Positions 51,609 to 60,124 of a stretch of 64,000 nt of DNA are shown one piece after another. The stretch is from Ureibacillus manganicus DSM 26584. GTDB taxonomy: Bacteria > Bacillota > Bacilli > Bacillales_A > Planococcaceae. The notes below the pieces were generated by a model, which was given only the letters and a program-made list of their open reading frames with translations, did not search any database and had not been told where the DNA came from. Every line of letters starts with the position of its first letter. Within the stretch, counting starts at the first letter, position 1. Position numbers and translations under genes: made by a program. The stretch spans positions 1 to 64,000 of the forward strand of contig NZ_JPVN01000010.1 in NCBI RefSeq assembly GCF_000772945.1, given 5' to 3'.

Positions 51609-52901
51609 TTATTCAGTAATTTTTGCGTTTTCAACTAAAAATTCTACTGTTTTTTGAGTACGAACATCGTTCTCTAAAATTTCTGTAGTTCCACCTAAAG
51701 CTGTTAAGATTTGGTCTTTAGACATACCGAATTGAGCACCCATTTTTTCAAGTTCTGCATCGATATCTTCTTGACCTACTTCAATACCTTCTGCTTTAGC
51801 AATTGCTTCTAAAGTTAATGAAATACGAACGCGTTTTTCTGCATCTGGACGCATTTGTTCATGTAATGCATGCTCATCTTGACCAGAGAATTGATAGTAA
51901 AGATCAAGTGTCATACCTTGCATTTGTAAACGTTGACCAAACTCATCGATCATTCGGTGAATTTCGTTATGAGTCATTGCTTCTGGAATATCCATTTCAG
52001 CATTTTCTGCTGCTTTTTCAACTAATTCGTCACGTAAAGTAGCTTCTGCTTCTGATTTCTTTTGTTCAGCAGCTTGTTCTTTTAGTTTTGCACGTAATGC
52101 ATCTAAAGATTCTACTTCTGGATCGATTTCTTTTGCGAATTCATCGTTAAGTTCTGGTAAAACTTTAGTTTTAACTTCTTTCACAGTTACTTTAAAAGTA
52201 GCTTCTTTACCAGCAAGTTCTGCTGCATGGTATTCTTCTGGGAATGTTACAACTACATCTTTAGCTTCGCCAGTTTTTAAGCCTACTAATTGTTCTTCAA
52301 ATCCAGGAATGAATGAACCTGAACCGATTTCTAGTGGATAGTCTTCACCTTTACCACCTTCAAATGCTTCATCTCCAACGAAACCTTCGAAGTCGATAAC
52401 AGCAGTATCACCTTCAACAATTGCTTCGTCTTCTTTAATTTCTAACTCAGCTTTACGAGCTAATTGAGATTGAATTTGTTCTTCAATTTCTTCGTCAGTT
52501 ACTTCTGAACTTGCTTTAGTAACTTCTAAACCTTTATATTCACCAAGTTTAGGTTCTGGTTTAACTGTAACAGTTGCAGTAAATGTAAATGCTTCACCTT
52601 TTGCAAAAGATTCAGTTCCATCGATTTGTGGGTAATCTACTGGAACAATTCCAGCTTCATCGATTGCATTAGAATATGCATCTGGAACTAAAATTTCAAG
52701 AGCATCTTGGTATAATGCTTCTACACCAAAGCGTTTTTCGAAAAGTTGACGTGGCATTTTCCCTTTACGGAAACCAGGTACGTTAATTTCCTTTACAACT
52801 TTAGCAAAAGCTTTATCGATTGCTTTATTTACTTCTTCTGCTGGCACTTCAATTGTTAATACGCCAGAATTTCCTTCTTGTTTTTCCCATTTTGCTGACA
52901 T
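51609..52901 (-). CDS. tig: Trigger factor
   Basis: A 430-residue ribosome-associated chaperone and prolyl isomerase. The N-terminal ribosome-binding domain carries the signature [17 protein letters not shown], the FKBP-type PPIase domain lies at about residues 160-245, and the C-terminal helical chaperone domain follows. The length is typical. GGAGG precedes the ATG. It has a 200-nt leader with several hairpins and its own strong promoter. Confidence 0.98.
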   Translation of the reverse strand: MSAKWEKQEGNSGVLTIEVPAEEVNKAIDKAFAKVVKEINVPGFRKGKMPRQLFEKRFGVEALYQDALEILVPDAYSNAIDEAGIVPVDYPQIDGTESFAKGEAFTFTATVTVKPEPKLGEYKGLEVTKASSEVTDEEIEEQIQSQLARKAELEIKEDEAIVEGDTAVIDFEGFVGDEAFEGGKGEDYPLEIGSGSFIPGFEEQLVGLKTGEAKDVVVTFPEEYHAAELAGKEATFKVTVKEVKTKVLPELNDEFAKEIDPEVESLDALRAKLKEQAAEQKKSEAEATLRDELVEKAAENAEMDIPEAMTHNEIHRMIDEFGQRLQMQGMTLDLYYQFSGQDEHALHEQMRPDAEKRVRISLTLEAIAKAEGIEVGQEDIDAELEKMGAQFGMSKDQILTALGGTTEILENDVRTQKTVEFLVENAKITE

Positions 52902-52924
52902 ATATAAATACCTCCAAAATTAGA

Positions 52925-53110
52925 TTACAGTTTGACAAACATCTCGTTTTACCCCGCAATAACGGGCAGTAAATATCCCACTATGGATTTAAAGTTAGCG
53001 AATTGGGTCTACGGCAATTTAACTGCCTTTAAAGGTCCAATTGGTACAACTAACCATCCAAGTGGTTGAAACTCCTCGAATGGAAGTTTCAATTTATACG
53101 ATTTGACAAC
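52925..53110 (-). ncRNA. Long structured 5' UTR of tig (candidate cis-regulatory RNA)
   Basis: About 200 nt separate the inferred transcription start (near 53110) from the tig start codon. On the minus strand the region holds, in order, hairpins GAAACTTCC/GGAGTTTC (53068-53090), AACCA/TGGTT (53052-53067), a CCAATTGG palindrome, GGCA/TGCC (53012-53026) and CCCG/CGGG (52952-52966). I do not recognise a known riboswitch. No ORF explains it. Confidence 0.4.
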
Positions 53111-53116
53111 CATTTT

Positions 53117-53144
53117 AGTATAACATAGTCTTCGATAGTTTCAA
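53117..53144 (-). promoter_or_regulatory. Sigma-A promoter of tig
   Basis: TTGAAA (53139-53144), a 16-bp spacer ending in TGT, and TATACT (53117-53122) on the minus strand. It begins directly after the end of the YsoA-like gene. Confidence 0.7.
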
Positions 53145-53150
53145 CTTTTT

Positions 53151-54158
53151 TCATACTCCTCGTAGTTCTGTTATTTCTTCTAACTTTTGCAAAAAATCAA
53201 TTAGCTCATAGTCTACTTCCTGAACACTTCCAAACATTAAACTGACAAAATCTATATAAGCATAAGCAATATCTTCTGATTCATAGTCGAGCCATTCAAA
53301 TGGATAGTTAGCTATTGCATGTTTAGAAATCAAATATTCTACCATTTCAAGTTTTGAAGGCTCTTGTTCTAATCGATCAATAACAATCGATAAAACCTGC
53401 TGGTATTTTGGTAACTTTGTTGGTAATAAAAGTTTAGATGGGTTCACTTCCATTGTTCGTTGAAATTTACTAATTGTTAGAGTCACATTAACTTCTTGTT
53501 CTACAAGTAATATTAAAATTAAACTTTTTACAAATGGATGAGTCCATTCATGTTCAACAATGTCTTTCAAATTCTCAACAATTGGTCTTATATTTGACTC
53601 AGTTAATTCTTGAATTAGTAGTAACTGCTGATTAGACGTTAGAGATTGGAAATGGTTCAGTTCGAATTTTTCAGTTTCCTGTACCTCATCTGAAAAAGCT
53701 ACTTCTTGGAAATGCTCACTGGATCCTACAATATTTGCATTTATATTTTTCAATCGCTCAAATTTATCAACTTGACTTGCAGGAATTGCTCCTTCTTCTA
53801 ATAATGAAGAAATAATTGTTTCAACCTGTCTGTATTCTTTTAATTGCATAAGAATCGTTAAATACAATTCCATCACTTCTAAATACATAGTAGGTCCTAT
53901 ACTTAAAAGTTGGTCACATACTTCTTTCGCTTTTTCAAAAGCTTTAGATTCATACAATGAATACGCATACACACTTAACGTTAGATCATCGCCTTCTGTA
54001 TATTGTAAAGCTTCTTGAAAGTGTTGATTTGCAAGGTCAAACTGATGGTTTTCTACATATTGATGAGCCGTTGAAATTAATCTATCAACTGTCCCAGGGA
54101 ACACGACGACATTTTCATACTTTTGTATTTTCTTTTTCTTCTTTTTCAATGCCATCAC
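53151..54158 (-). CDS. Tetratricopeptide-repeat protein, YsoA-like
   Basis: A 335-residue protein. The Lys-rich N-terminus is followed by YENVVVFPGTVDRLI and TPR-like helical pairs at about residues 30-130 (FDLANQHFQEALQYTEGDD, FEKAKEVCDQLL); the rest is mostly helical. It occupies the position of ysoA before tig in B. subtilis, which is also a TPR protein of unknown function. The start is uncertain: ATG 54155 or TTG 54149, the latter better spaced from GGGGTGAT. Confidence 0.75.
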   Translation of the reverse strand: MMALKKKKKKIQKYENVVVFPGTVDRLISTAHQYVENHQFDLANQHFQEALQYTEGDDLTLSVYAYSLYESKAFEKAKEVCDQLLSIGPTMYLEVMELYLTILMQLKEYRQVETIISSLLEEGAIPASQVDKFERLKNINANIVGSSEHFQEVAFSDEVQETEKFELNHFQSLTSNQQLLLIQELTESNIRPIVENLKDIVEHEWTHPFVKSLILILLVEQEVNVTLTISKFQRTMEVNPSKLLLPTKLPKYQQVLSIVIDRLEQEPSKLEMVEYLISKHAIANYPFEWLDYESEDIAYAYIDFVSLMFGSVQEVDYELIDFLQKLEEITELRGV

Positions 54159-54372
54159 CCCAAATCGAAACTTTTTGAAATAATATCCATAACAATTGTC
54201 ATTCTAACGTTATTTTCATATCGTAACAATACTTTTTTTTGAAGTAGTACACTATGTAAACAGTTATTAATCAATGTTACCAGTGAAATGAAAATTTAAT
54301 CTCTATATAAAATATTTAGATGGAGTGGCGTATTAGGGAGGCTGTGAAAAGATAGTTCAGTTCGTTTTATGT
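54159..54372. other. Unassigned intergenic DNA upstream of the YsoA-like gene
   Basis: The first half of a 450-bp gap between thiT and the YsoA-like gene. It is AT-rich, without a reading frame, repeat or strong promoter that I can defend. Confidence 0.3.
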
Positions 54373-54537
54373 GTGTGAAATGTCTTGTTGTTTTATTATT
54401 ATAAGCGACACTTCAAGCAGCTTTTCCTTGGTAAAATGTCTTTCATCACCCCTATGAACGACATTTCAAACACGTTTCCTCGGTCAAATGTCTTTCATTA
54501 CCCCTATGAACGACATTTCAAACTCGTTTCCTCCGTA
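54373..54537. repeat. 52-bp tandem hairpin repeats
   Basis: Two near-identical 52-bp units (54434-54485 and 54486-54537) follow a degenerate third (about 54378-54433). Each unit holds an inverted repeat, AAATGTC...GACATTT, extended by TTCAT...ATGAA, with a CACCCCT-type loop, then a spacer ending CGTTTCCTC. There is no coding potential. Confidence 0.75.
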
Positions 54538-54564
54538 AAGTGAGTTTAAATATTCTAAACAGCA

Positions 54565-54602
54565 AAGAACAGAGCATCTCGCATGGAGAATGCTCTGTTC
54601 TT
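54565..54602 (-). terminator. Terminator downstream of thiT
   Basis: A perfect 13-bp stem (AAGAACAGAGCAT arms) with a 12-nt loop lies seven bases past the thiT stop. The tail TTCTTT is moderately T-rich. Confidence 0.75.
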
Positions 54603-54608
54603 ATCAAT

Positions 54609-55169
54609 TTATGAAGCAGTTTTTAATAGTCTTGGTGCACTTGTAAATATAAATGAACCGACGATTGCAGTTAGAATTATTGCAGGGATCATGTAGGAAC
54701 TATTATAGCTTAGTGTGTATATCCAAACGTTTTGATCTCCAGCGTATTCATAGAAGAAGATGGCTCCCGCAAGTGAGTGTGCAGCAAAACGAAGTAGTCC
54801 CCCGATAACAATTCCTAAAACAATATATATACTAAGTTTTTTCTTGTTTAACGATTTAGCCGCTTCAATAATTTGGTATCGGAAAAGTCCAGCTAAACCA
54901 ACGACAGTGAAGGCAATTACATAGTCGAGTAACGCTTGCGCCCAATGCAAAATATAGGCACCTAAAGCCATTTGCAATACTCCGATTAACAATCCTGTTG
55001 TAAGTCCTGCAACTAGGCCCCAACGAACAGCCATAATTAATATTGGTAACATGACAAAGCTAATGGAACCACCTTGTGGCCATAATGAAAATGAAATTTT
55101 GTCTAACACTAGACCGACTGCCACAAATATAGCAATCTCCACAAGCATAAGTAATCTTAATTTGTTCAT
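54609..55169 (-). CDS. thiT: Thiamine ECF transporter substrate-binding subunit ThiT
   Basis: A 186-residue membrane protein with six helices, the S component that binds thiamine for the shared ECF energy module. The features DKISFSLWPQGGSISF, the WAQALLDYVIAF segment and RFAAHSLAGAIFF fit ThiT (YuaJ). ATG 55169 has GAGGAG upstream. It is controlled by the TPP riboswitch at 55295-55395, which supports the substrate. Confidence 0.95.
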   Translation of the reverse strand: MNKLRLLMLVEIAIFVAVGLVLDKISFSLWPQGGSISFVMLPILIMAVRWGLVAGLTTGLLIGVLQMALGAYILHWAQALLDYVIAFTVVGLAGLFRYQIIEAAKSLNKKKLSIYIVLGIVIGGLLRFAAHSLAGAIFFYEYAGDQNVWIYTLSYNSSYMIPAIILTAIVGSFIFTSAPRLLKTAS

Positions 55170-55246
55170 AACAATTCTCCTCTCTTTTATTCTGATGTAG
55201 AACATTTGAGAAGGAATAAAAACCGGTACTTAAATCAAAAAGAAAA

Positions 55247-55279
55247 AAATGACATCAGGACAGAGCCTGACGCCATTTT
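55247..55279 (-). terminator. Expression-platform terminator of the TPP riboswitch
   Basis: A 14-bp stem with wobble pairs (arms 55247-55260 and 55266-55279) is followed by a T7 run on the minus strand, between the aptamer and thiT. Confidence 0.85.
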
Positions 55280-55294
55280 GGAGTCGGTTTCTAT

Positions 55295-55395
55295 CCACAT
55301 CCCTACGCAAGTACTAACTTACAGGTTCAAAGGGTTAGCGCAATTACGTGCGCAATCTCAGCTGACTTCATCAGCTCCCCCTGTGGGTCATACAT
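55295..55395 (-). ncRNA. TPP riboswitch (THI element)
   Basis: The minus strand shows the conserved aptamer strings GGGGGAGCTG, CTGAGA, ACCCTTTGAACCTG, TTAGTAC and GCGTAGGGA in order. With thiamine pyrophosphate bound, the downstream hairpin should end transcription before thiT. Confidence 0.95.
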
Positions 55396-55421
55396 CAAGT
55401 TATTTTTGTTCGAACACTTTT

Positions 55422-55449
55422 ATTCTAGCAAATTATTACTTTTATTCAA
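55422..55449 (-). promoter_or_regulatory. Sigma-A promoter of the thiT riboswitch transcript
   Basis: TTGAAT (55444-55449), a 16-bp spacer ending in TGC, and TAGAAT (55422-55427) on the minus strand, about 27 bp before the aptamer. Confidence 0.65.
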
Positions 55450-55526
55450 CTATTTTGTACTAATCATTCTTTTAATAAATTCAGGTTTTCATATACTCGT
55501 TTGTTTTCTATTATTTTTATCAAAAA

Positions 55527-55561
55527 ACTACCTTGCAGATCATTAAGACCAATAAGGTAGT
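55527..55561 (-). terminator. Terminator downstream of the atypical SDR gene
   Basis: The stem ACTACCTT/AAGGTAGT has a 19-nt loop and a T6 tail on the minus strand. Confidence 0.7.
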
Positions 55562-55569
55562 ATCATTCT

Positions 55570-56451
55570 TCATTTCACTTCACTTGCTAATTTCTGTATT
55601 AAATTTGGCAACCATTCATTTAAATGAAGAAACTCATAACCTGCTTCAAAAGCTTTTTGTGGACTCATAAACCAATCTTTTGGTACACCAAATGGTGAAC
55701 GACTTTCATCATCACCTACTAGTGTTATTTTCGCTTTTTTCCCAGTTGCATCTTCAATCAATTTAATTAACTCTTGCATTGAGTAAGAACCTGAAGAAGT
55801 TGCATTGTATGGTCCATCGATGTTAGAAATTCCAGCAAATCTTAGGAATCCTGCAGCATCGTCCGATAATATATAGGACATTCTAGCATTCATATTTGCA
55901 AAACCAATAACCTTTTCGTTTGCTACTCGTTCAATGTGGAAATGTAAACGTTTCGTATAGTCGTCTTCACCGAGGACAATTGGGAATCGAACAGCGACTA
56001 CAGGAAACGACGCTTTCTGGAAGAAAACTGCTTCTGCTAAACGTTTTCCTTCACCGTAAGAAAAATCCTCTACGTCGCCATATCTAATTTCATATTCGTA
56101 CGGATTAAAATCATCTTCAATTAGATCTGCGCCTAATTGTTGATCCAATGTTGAAAGTGTTGACGTTAAAATATATTTTTTCGTTTTCCCATCAAATATC
56201 TCACAGGCAGCTAACGCTTCGTTTGGTGAAAAACATATATTATCGTATATAACGTCCCAATTTTCTTCTCCTACTGCAAGTTTCAATGAATTTGTATCTT
56301 TACGATCAACCTTTACTTGTTTTACTTGTGTACCGAAAGTATGTTGAACATTCCCCCGTGTAGCAATCGTCACATCATGTCCTTCTTCTACAAGAAGTTG
56401 TACTAATTTCTTCCCAAAAAACCTAGTCCCACCTAGTACTAAAATCTTCAT
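55570..56451 (-). CDS. NAD-dependent epimerase/dehydratase family protein (atypical SDR)
   Basis: A 293-residue extended Rossmann protein. The nucleotide-binding loop is LVLGGTRFFGKKLV, and the family shape resembles the CSP41-type/isoflavone-reductase-like atypical SDRs that often lack the catalytic YxxxK. The segment YGEGKRLAE could supply a Tyr-x-x-x-Lys. The substrate is unknown. It appears to be a single gene with its own terminator. Confidence 0.75.
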   Translation of the reverse strand: MKILVLGGTRFFGKKLVQLLVEEGHDVTIATRGNVQHTFGTQVKQVKVDRKDTNSLKLAVGEENWDVIYDNICFSPNEALAACEIFDGKTKKYILTSTLSTLDQQLGADLIEDDFNPYEYEIRYGDVEDFSYGEGKRLAEAVFFQKASFPVVAVRFPIVLGEDDYTKRLHFHIERVANEKVIGFANMNARMSYILSDDAAGFLRFAGISNIDGPYNATSSGSYSMQELIKLIEDATGKKAKITLVGDDESRSPFGVPKDWFMSPQKAFEAGYEFLHLNEWLPNLIQKLASEVK

Positions 56452-56516
56452 GTGTATCCCCCTTAATCAAGTGCACCAGCTAGCTGGCGGTACAATAAAA
56501 GATCGCGAAATCAAAG

Positions 56517-57569
56517 TTAAACTTCCTGCATACTGGCTGTAATTACTGTTATTCGGCCGGAATCTGTTTTTAACCGTATAGGGATATTACCTTCGCCAAA
56601 CACAAAGCTTTTTCCTTTTTCTCCGTATACAGAAATTCTTCCAAAGTCAGATTTCGCTGTTAAAGTAGCGTTTTCAATTTTTTCATCTGTTTTCAATGTA
56701 AGACTTCCATTATCTGATTTGAACACGATTGGTTTAGTGATTGTTGGAATATATCCTTCAATTCGACCGTTATCAGTAGTTGCGTGTATTTCACCAAGTA
56801 CTTCATTTAATTCTATTCTTCCATTGTCTGTTGAGAACTCAAACTTTTCTGCTTTCGAATTTTTTGCTGCGATTCGACCATTATCTGTTGAAAACACTCC
56901 ATTTGTTACATTGCATTTTTCAATTTCAATTCTGCCATTATCTGTTTCAGCCTTCATTTTACTAGCTAATAGCGATTTCAAAATAATTTTCCCATTATCA
57001 GTTTCTAAGTACATCGATTTAGCCTGTTGCTCAGCCATTTGAATTTTTCCATTATCATTTTTAATCATAATTTGTTCATACAATTTTTGAGGGAGCTGAA
57101 TAATTACGTGTACATCTGATGAGAAATTAACGTTAATTTGTATAAAGAAAAACTTTTTCACCGCATTTTCACGACTAATGCGAATTTTTAATGTATCATT
57201 TACAACATCCATTTTTGTAGTAGTTTTTCCATCTTTATCTCTTACATTAATATACGGCTTATCGTCTTTTGAAGGGATAATCGTTAAATCTGCAGAATCA
57301 GAAACAATGTCAACATTTCTAAAAGTTGGTACATTAATTGGTTCCATATCCACCGTTGTTTCAGTAGGTGGTTCGGCATATGCCTCTAACAATTCATCCG
57401 CTAATAAATCTACAGGACCAAGGGCTTCAATAATTTCTACATCTGTTTTACCTTCTGCTCTTGCACTCGCAAAATGTTCTCGAAAATCTCGAATAATATC
57501 CTTTTTTTCATCTTCACTTAAAGAACTTAACCCTTGTTCAAGTTGTATATAGAATTTTTCCTCTGTCAT
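56517..57569 (-). CDS. HAAS (DUF1700)-DUF4097 beta-repeat protein
   Basis: A 350-residue protein with two parts. Residues 1-65 form a HAAS/DUF1700-type helical domain (KKDIIRDFREHFA, EALGPVDLLADELL). Residues 80-350 form a DUF4097 right-handed beta solenoid with about nine repeats of a (T/S)DNG(R/K)I motif. No signal peptide or membrane helix is seen. HAAS domains usually accompany PadR regulators, and here the gene overlaps padR by four bases. It may be a PadR partner or envelope-stress sensor; the function is inferred only. Confidence 0.8.
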   Translation of the reverse strand: MTEEKFYIQLEQGLSSLSEDEKKDIIRDFREHFASARAEGKTDVEIIEALGPVDLLADELLEAYAEPPTETTVDMEPINVPTFRNVDIVSDSADLTIIPSKDDKPYINVRDKDGKTTTKMDVVNDTLKIRISRENAVKKFFFIQINVNFSSDVHVIIQLPQKLYEQIMIKNDNGKIQMAEQQAKSMYLETDNGKIILKSLLASKMKAETDNGRIEIEKCNVTNGVFSTDNGRIAAKNSKAEKFEFSTDNGRIELNEVLGEIHATTDNGRIEGYIPTITKPIVFKSDNGSLTLKTDEKIENATLTAKSDFGRISVYGEKGKSFVFGEGNIPIRLKTDSGRITVITASMQEV

Positions 57570-57886
57570 GACCTTTCCTCCCCATCAATTAATTCATTGA
57601 CCCCTTTTATAAAATTCTTCCAATCAGTCTCTAGTTCCTTTAAATTTTGTCTACCCAATTCCGTAATTTGATAGTATTTTCTTGGTGGTCCTTCTGTTGA
57701 TTCTTTTAAATAGGTAGTAAAATAACCTTCTTTCGTAAGCCTTCTTAAAAGTGGATATACAGATCCCTCAGAAATTTCAATCTGATTTGAAATTGCTTGA
57801 ACCAATTCATAGCCATACATATCTTGCCGTTCTACCAAAGCAAGCACACACAAATTTAATACACCTTTCTTAAATTGAACGTTCAA
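57566..57886 (-). CDS. PadR-family transcriptional regulator
   Basis: A 106-residue PadR subfamily-2 regulator: a winged HTH at residues about 5-80 (GYELVQAISNQIEISEGSVYPLLRRL) and a short C-terminal dimerisation helix. I chose TTG 57886, giving NVQFKKGVLNLCVLAL as in family members, with AAGGTG six bases upstream. It forms an operon with the HAAS-DUF4097 gene. A dyad over its own -10 box suggests autorepression. Confidence 0.92.
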   Translation of the reverse strand: MNVQFKKGVLNLCVLALVERQDMYGYELVQAISNQIEISEGSVYPLLRRLTKEGYFTTYLKESTEGPPRKYYQITELGRQNLKELETDWKNFIKGVNELIDGEERS

Positions 57887-57901
57887 ATACCACACCTTCC
57901 T

Positions 57902-57926
57902 CACTACTAATCATTATATAGTAGTG
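57902..57926. promoter_or_regulatory. Palindromic operator over the padR -10 box
   Basis: A perfect inverted repeat, CACTACTA-N9-TAGTAGTG, encloses TATAAT on the minus strand, 15 bp upstream of the padR start. The position fits a self-binding PadR site. Confidence 0.6.
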
Positions 57927-58047
57927 TAACATAACGGTACTATTCATTGCAAGGTACTAGTTTATTTTCAGTATCAAGCAAACTAATTATTTTATCAATT
58001 TGTGCTAAAGTTAGATTATCGTTTTATTAATAACGGGAGGTCTATTA

Positions 58048-58800
58048 ATGAATCATTTTCAAAATAAAGTTGTTGTTATAACAGGTGCAGCACAAGGTAT
58101 TGGAAAAGAAGTTGCAAGACAATATGCAAAGCATGGGGCAAAAGTAGTTTTAGCTGATATTAATGAAGAACTTGGTCTTAAAACACGAAAAGAAATTAGC
58201 ATAGAACATGATTCTATTATATTTGTACCTACAGATGTCCGACTTGAAACAGATGTCATCCACCTAATGGATAAAGCTGTTCAAGACTTTGGTAAAATTG
58301 ATATCTTAATTAATAACGCAGGTATTTTCCACCCCGGATCACTTTATGACCTTTCACTGGAAGTATGGGACAATGTCATTAATACAAATTTAAGAAGTGT
58401 ATTTTTATGTTCGAAAGAAGCAGCTAAATTTATGAAATTAAATTCAAATGGTGGTTCCATCATATCCATGGCATCTACACGTGCATTTATGTCTGAACCT
58501 AATACAGAGTCCTATGCTGCAACAAAAGGCGGGATTATCGCCCTTACCCATGCACTAGCAAGTTCATTAGCACCTGATCGTATTAGAGTGAATTGTATTT
58601 CCCCAGGTTGGATTGAAACTGGTGATTACGAACAACTAAGAGAGATTGACCATGAACAGCATTTTTCTCGCAGAGTTGGAAAGCCTGATGATATTGCAAG
58701 GGCATGTTTATATTTGACAGATGAAGGAAATGATTTTGTTACAGGAATCAATTTAACTGTAGATGGCGGAATGACAAAGAAAATGATCTATGAGGATTAA
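58048..58800 (+). CDS. Short-chain dehydrogenase/reductase
   Basis: A 250-residue classical SDR. The NAD(P) loop is TGAAQGIGKEVA, with NNAG, the catalytic Ser in SIISMAST, and Tyr-x-x-x-Lys in YAATKGG. The acidic residue after strand 2 (VLADI) suggests NAD preference. The substrate cannot be told from the sequence; relatives include glucose and 3-oxoacyl reductases. It is divergent from padR, so it could be a PadR target, but nothing proves this. GGGAGG precedes the ATG. Confidence 0.9.
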   Translation: MNHFQNKVVVITGAAQGIGKEVARQYAKHGAKVVLADINEELGLKTRKEISIEHDSIIFVPTDVRLETDVIHLMDKAVQDFGKIDILINNAGIFHPGSLYDLSLEVWDNVINTNLRSVFLCSKEAAKFMKLNSNGGSIISMASTRAFMSEPNTESYAATKGGIIALTHALASSLAPDRIRVNCISPGWIETGDYEQLREIDHEQHFSRRVGKPDDIARACLYLTDEGNDFVTGINLTVDGGMTKKMIYED

Positions 58801-58927
58801 TATAGTCTCATTAAAGAAAATAAATAATTCGAACTAATTGTAGCTATCCAATATTTAGTATACTTATATTAGAAAAAGTATCTAGAACACTTGCGTATCA
58901 ACTTTTTAAAGATTGGAAGTGTTTTTT

Positions 58928-59227
58928 ATGGAAGATTTATTCGCTACATTAATAGGATTTTTTGTTGTAGGGGGGATTATTTTACTTTTCACTATGTGGA
59001 TTGTAACACTTATCCGGCTAATTATCGGAAAAAGTAAAGCCTTTAAATATTGGTTAAGTTTGACCCCTGAAAAAAGAAAAAACAATCGAAAAATGAATAG
59101 AACAGTTAAGCGGATTAAAGGTAAATCTAAGTATGGTTCAAGTTACGGGGATGGCGGATCTGGTGCTACTTACTATTCAAGTGGTGATAGTGAAAGTGGC
59201 GGAGACGGCGGTGGTGGTTGCGACTAA
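58928..59227 (+). CDS. Small membrane protein with Gly/Ser-rich C-terminus
   Basis: A 99-residue protein with one hydrophobic stretch (about residues 5-33), a basic middle (KRKNNRKMNRTVKRIKGK) and a Gly/Ser/Asp-rich tail ending GGDGGGGCD. I chose ATG 58928, with GGAAGTG before it. I do not recognise a family; the tail resembles those of some TPM-like or surface proteins, without the domain. It lies 32 bp before a lipoprotein gene on the same strand. Confidence 0.6.
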   Translation: MEDLFATLIGFFVVGGIILLFTMWIVTLIRLIIGKSKAFKYWLSLTPEKRKNNRKMNRTVKRIKGKSKYGSSYGDGGSGATYYSSGDSESGGDGGGGCD

Positions 59228-59259
59228 TATATTGCTTTTGGAATCTTAGGAGGATAACG

Positions 59260-59808
59260 ATGAAAATTATTAAATATGGAGTTCTAATTATGCTTGCACT
59301 CGGTTTATCTGCTTGTAGTTTTAACACAGAAGATTCACCTATTAAAGATATTACTGATGCAGTATCCGAAACTGTAACTACTACAACTGGCATTTTAGAT
59401 GGTGCTGGTGAAGTTTTCACATATGTTCAAAATACTCAAAGTACTTTTGGAGAAATTATGAATCTTAGTGGTCAGTGGACAGAAGCATTCAACGCAGTAA
59501 CAAATGGCGAAATGACAAATGCAGAGCTAACATCAATCGTAACAAACGAGATTCTACCTGCGAACGAAGATTTAATGACGCAAATTAAAAATTTCACACC
59601 ACCTAATGAAGCTACTACTATCATCAATGATCTATTAGTAAATGCAGTGACAACTCAACAGGAAGCATTATTAAACGCAATCAATGGTATTCAAAATGGG
59701 GATGTATCTGTACTCAATTCAGCAAATCAAATGATTTCAGAAATTAAAGGTTTTGAAGGCCAATTTACAAACATGATTCAAAATATTATTACCGAATACG
59801 GATTTTAA
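59260..59808 (+). CDS. Putative lipoprotein (DUF6376-like)
   Basis: A 182-residue protein with a lipoprotein signal: basic start, hydrophobic core and the lipobox LSAC, so Cys19 or so would be lipidated. The mature part is helical and rich in Asn, Thr and Glu, resembling small Bacillus DUF6376 lipoproteins; that resemblance is tentative. ATG 59260 has TTAGGAGG upstream. It is probably co-transcribed with the small membrane protein before it. Confidence 0.7.
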   Translation: MKIIKYGVLIMLALGLSACSFNTEDSPIKDITDAVSETVTTTTGILDGAGEVFTYVQNTQSTFGEIMNLSGQWTEAFNAVTNGEMTNAELTSIVTNEILPANEDLMTQIKNFTPPNEATTIINDLLVNAVTTQQEALLNAINGIQNGDVSVLNSANQMISEIKGFEGQFTNMIQNIITEYGF

Positions 59809-60071
59809 TTAGAAAAACACATCTCGACCCAAATTAATGAACAAAGCCTAAGAGCGCCACTTATCGTGGAAAATGCTACTTATTCCCGAAAACTCCACTT
59901 GTCGCCTAGAACGCTACGTCCTGTAGCAGCAGCGACATGACCAACTTCCTGTTGGCCTCTTTGGCATTGAATGCATGACCGACTTCCTGTCGACCCTCGT
60001 GTTGGCCTGAGATGATGTCTTTTCATATGCGGATTTCCTTAAAAACTTATACTTTCATATCCGCTAAATAA
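59809..60071. repeat. Intergenic region with a three-hairpin array
   Basis: The 316-bp gap holds three tandem hairpins with pentaloops ending TCCT: GCTAC-GTCCT-GTAGC (59913-59927), CCAAC-TTCCT-GTTGG (59941-59955) and CGAC-TTCCT-GTCG (59980-59992). The last two sit in a shared CATGACC...CC context and differ by a compensatory A-T to G-C pair. There is no reading frame of note. Confidence 0.7.
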
Positions 60072-60119
60072 AACTCCAATGTTTAAGATTGGTCCCTCGC
60101 CAAATCTCACATTGGAGTT
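60072..60119 (-). terminator. Terminator downstream of the hemolysin III gene
   Basis: An 11-bp outer stem (AACTCCAATGT/ACATTGGAGTT) with an inner AGATTGG/CCAAATCT stem is followed by TTTTATTT on the minus strand. Confidence 0.75.
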
Positions 60120-60124
60120 CTTAA

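Noticed and set aside
54373-54537. CRISPR array
   Set aside because: The units are contiguous and nearly identical along their whole length, with no variable spacers and no cas genes nearby.
55206-55463. A plus-strand ORF opposite the thiT leader
   Set aside because: It covers the TPP riboswitch and promoter on the other strand. It is chance coding capacity.
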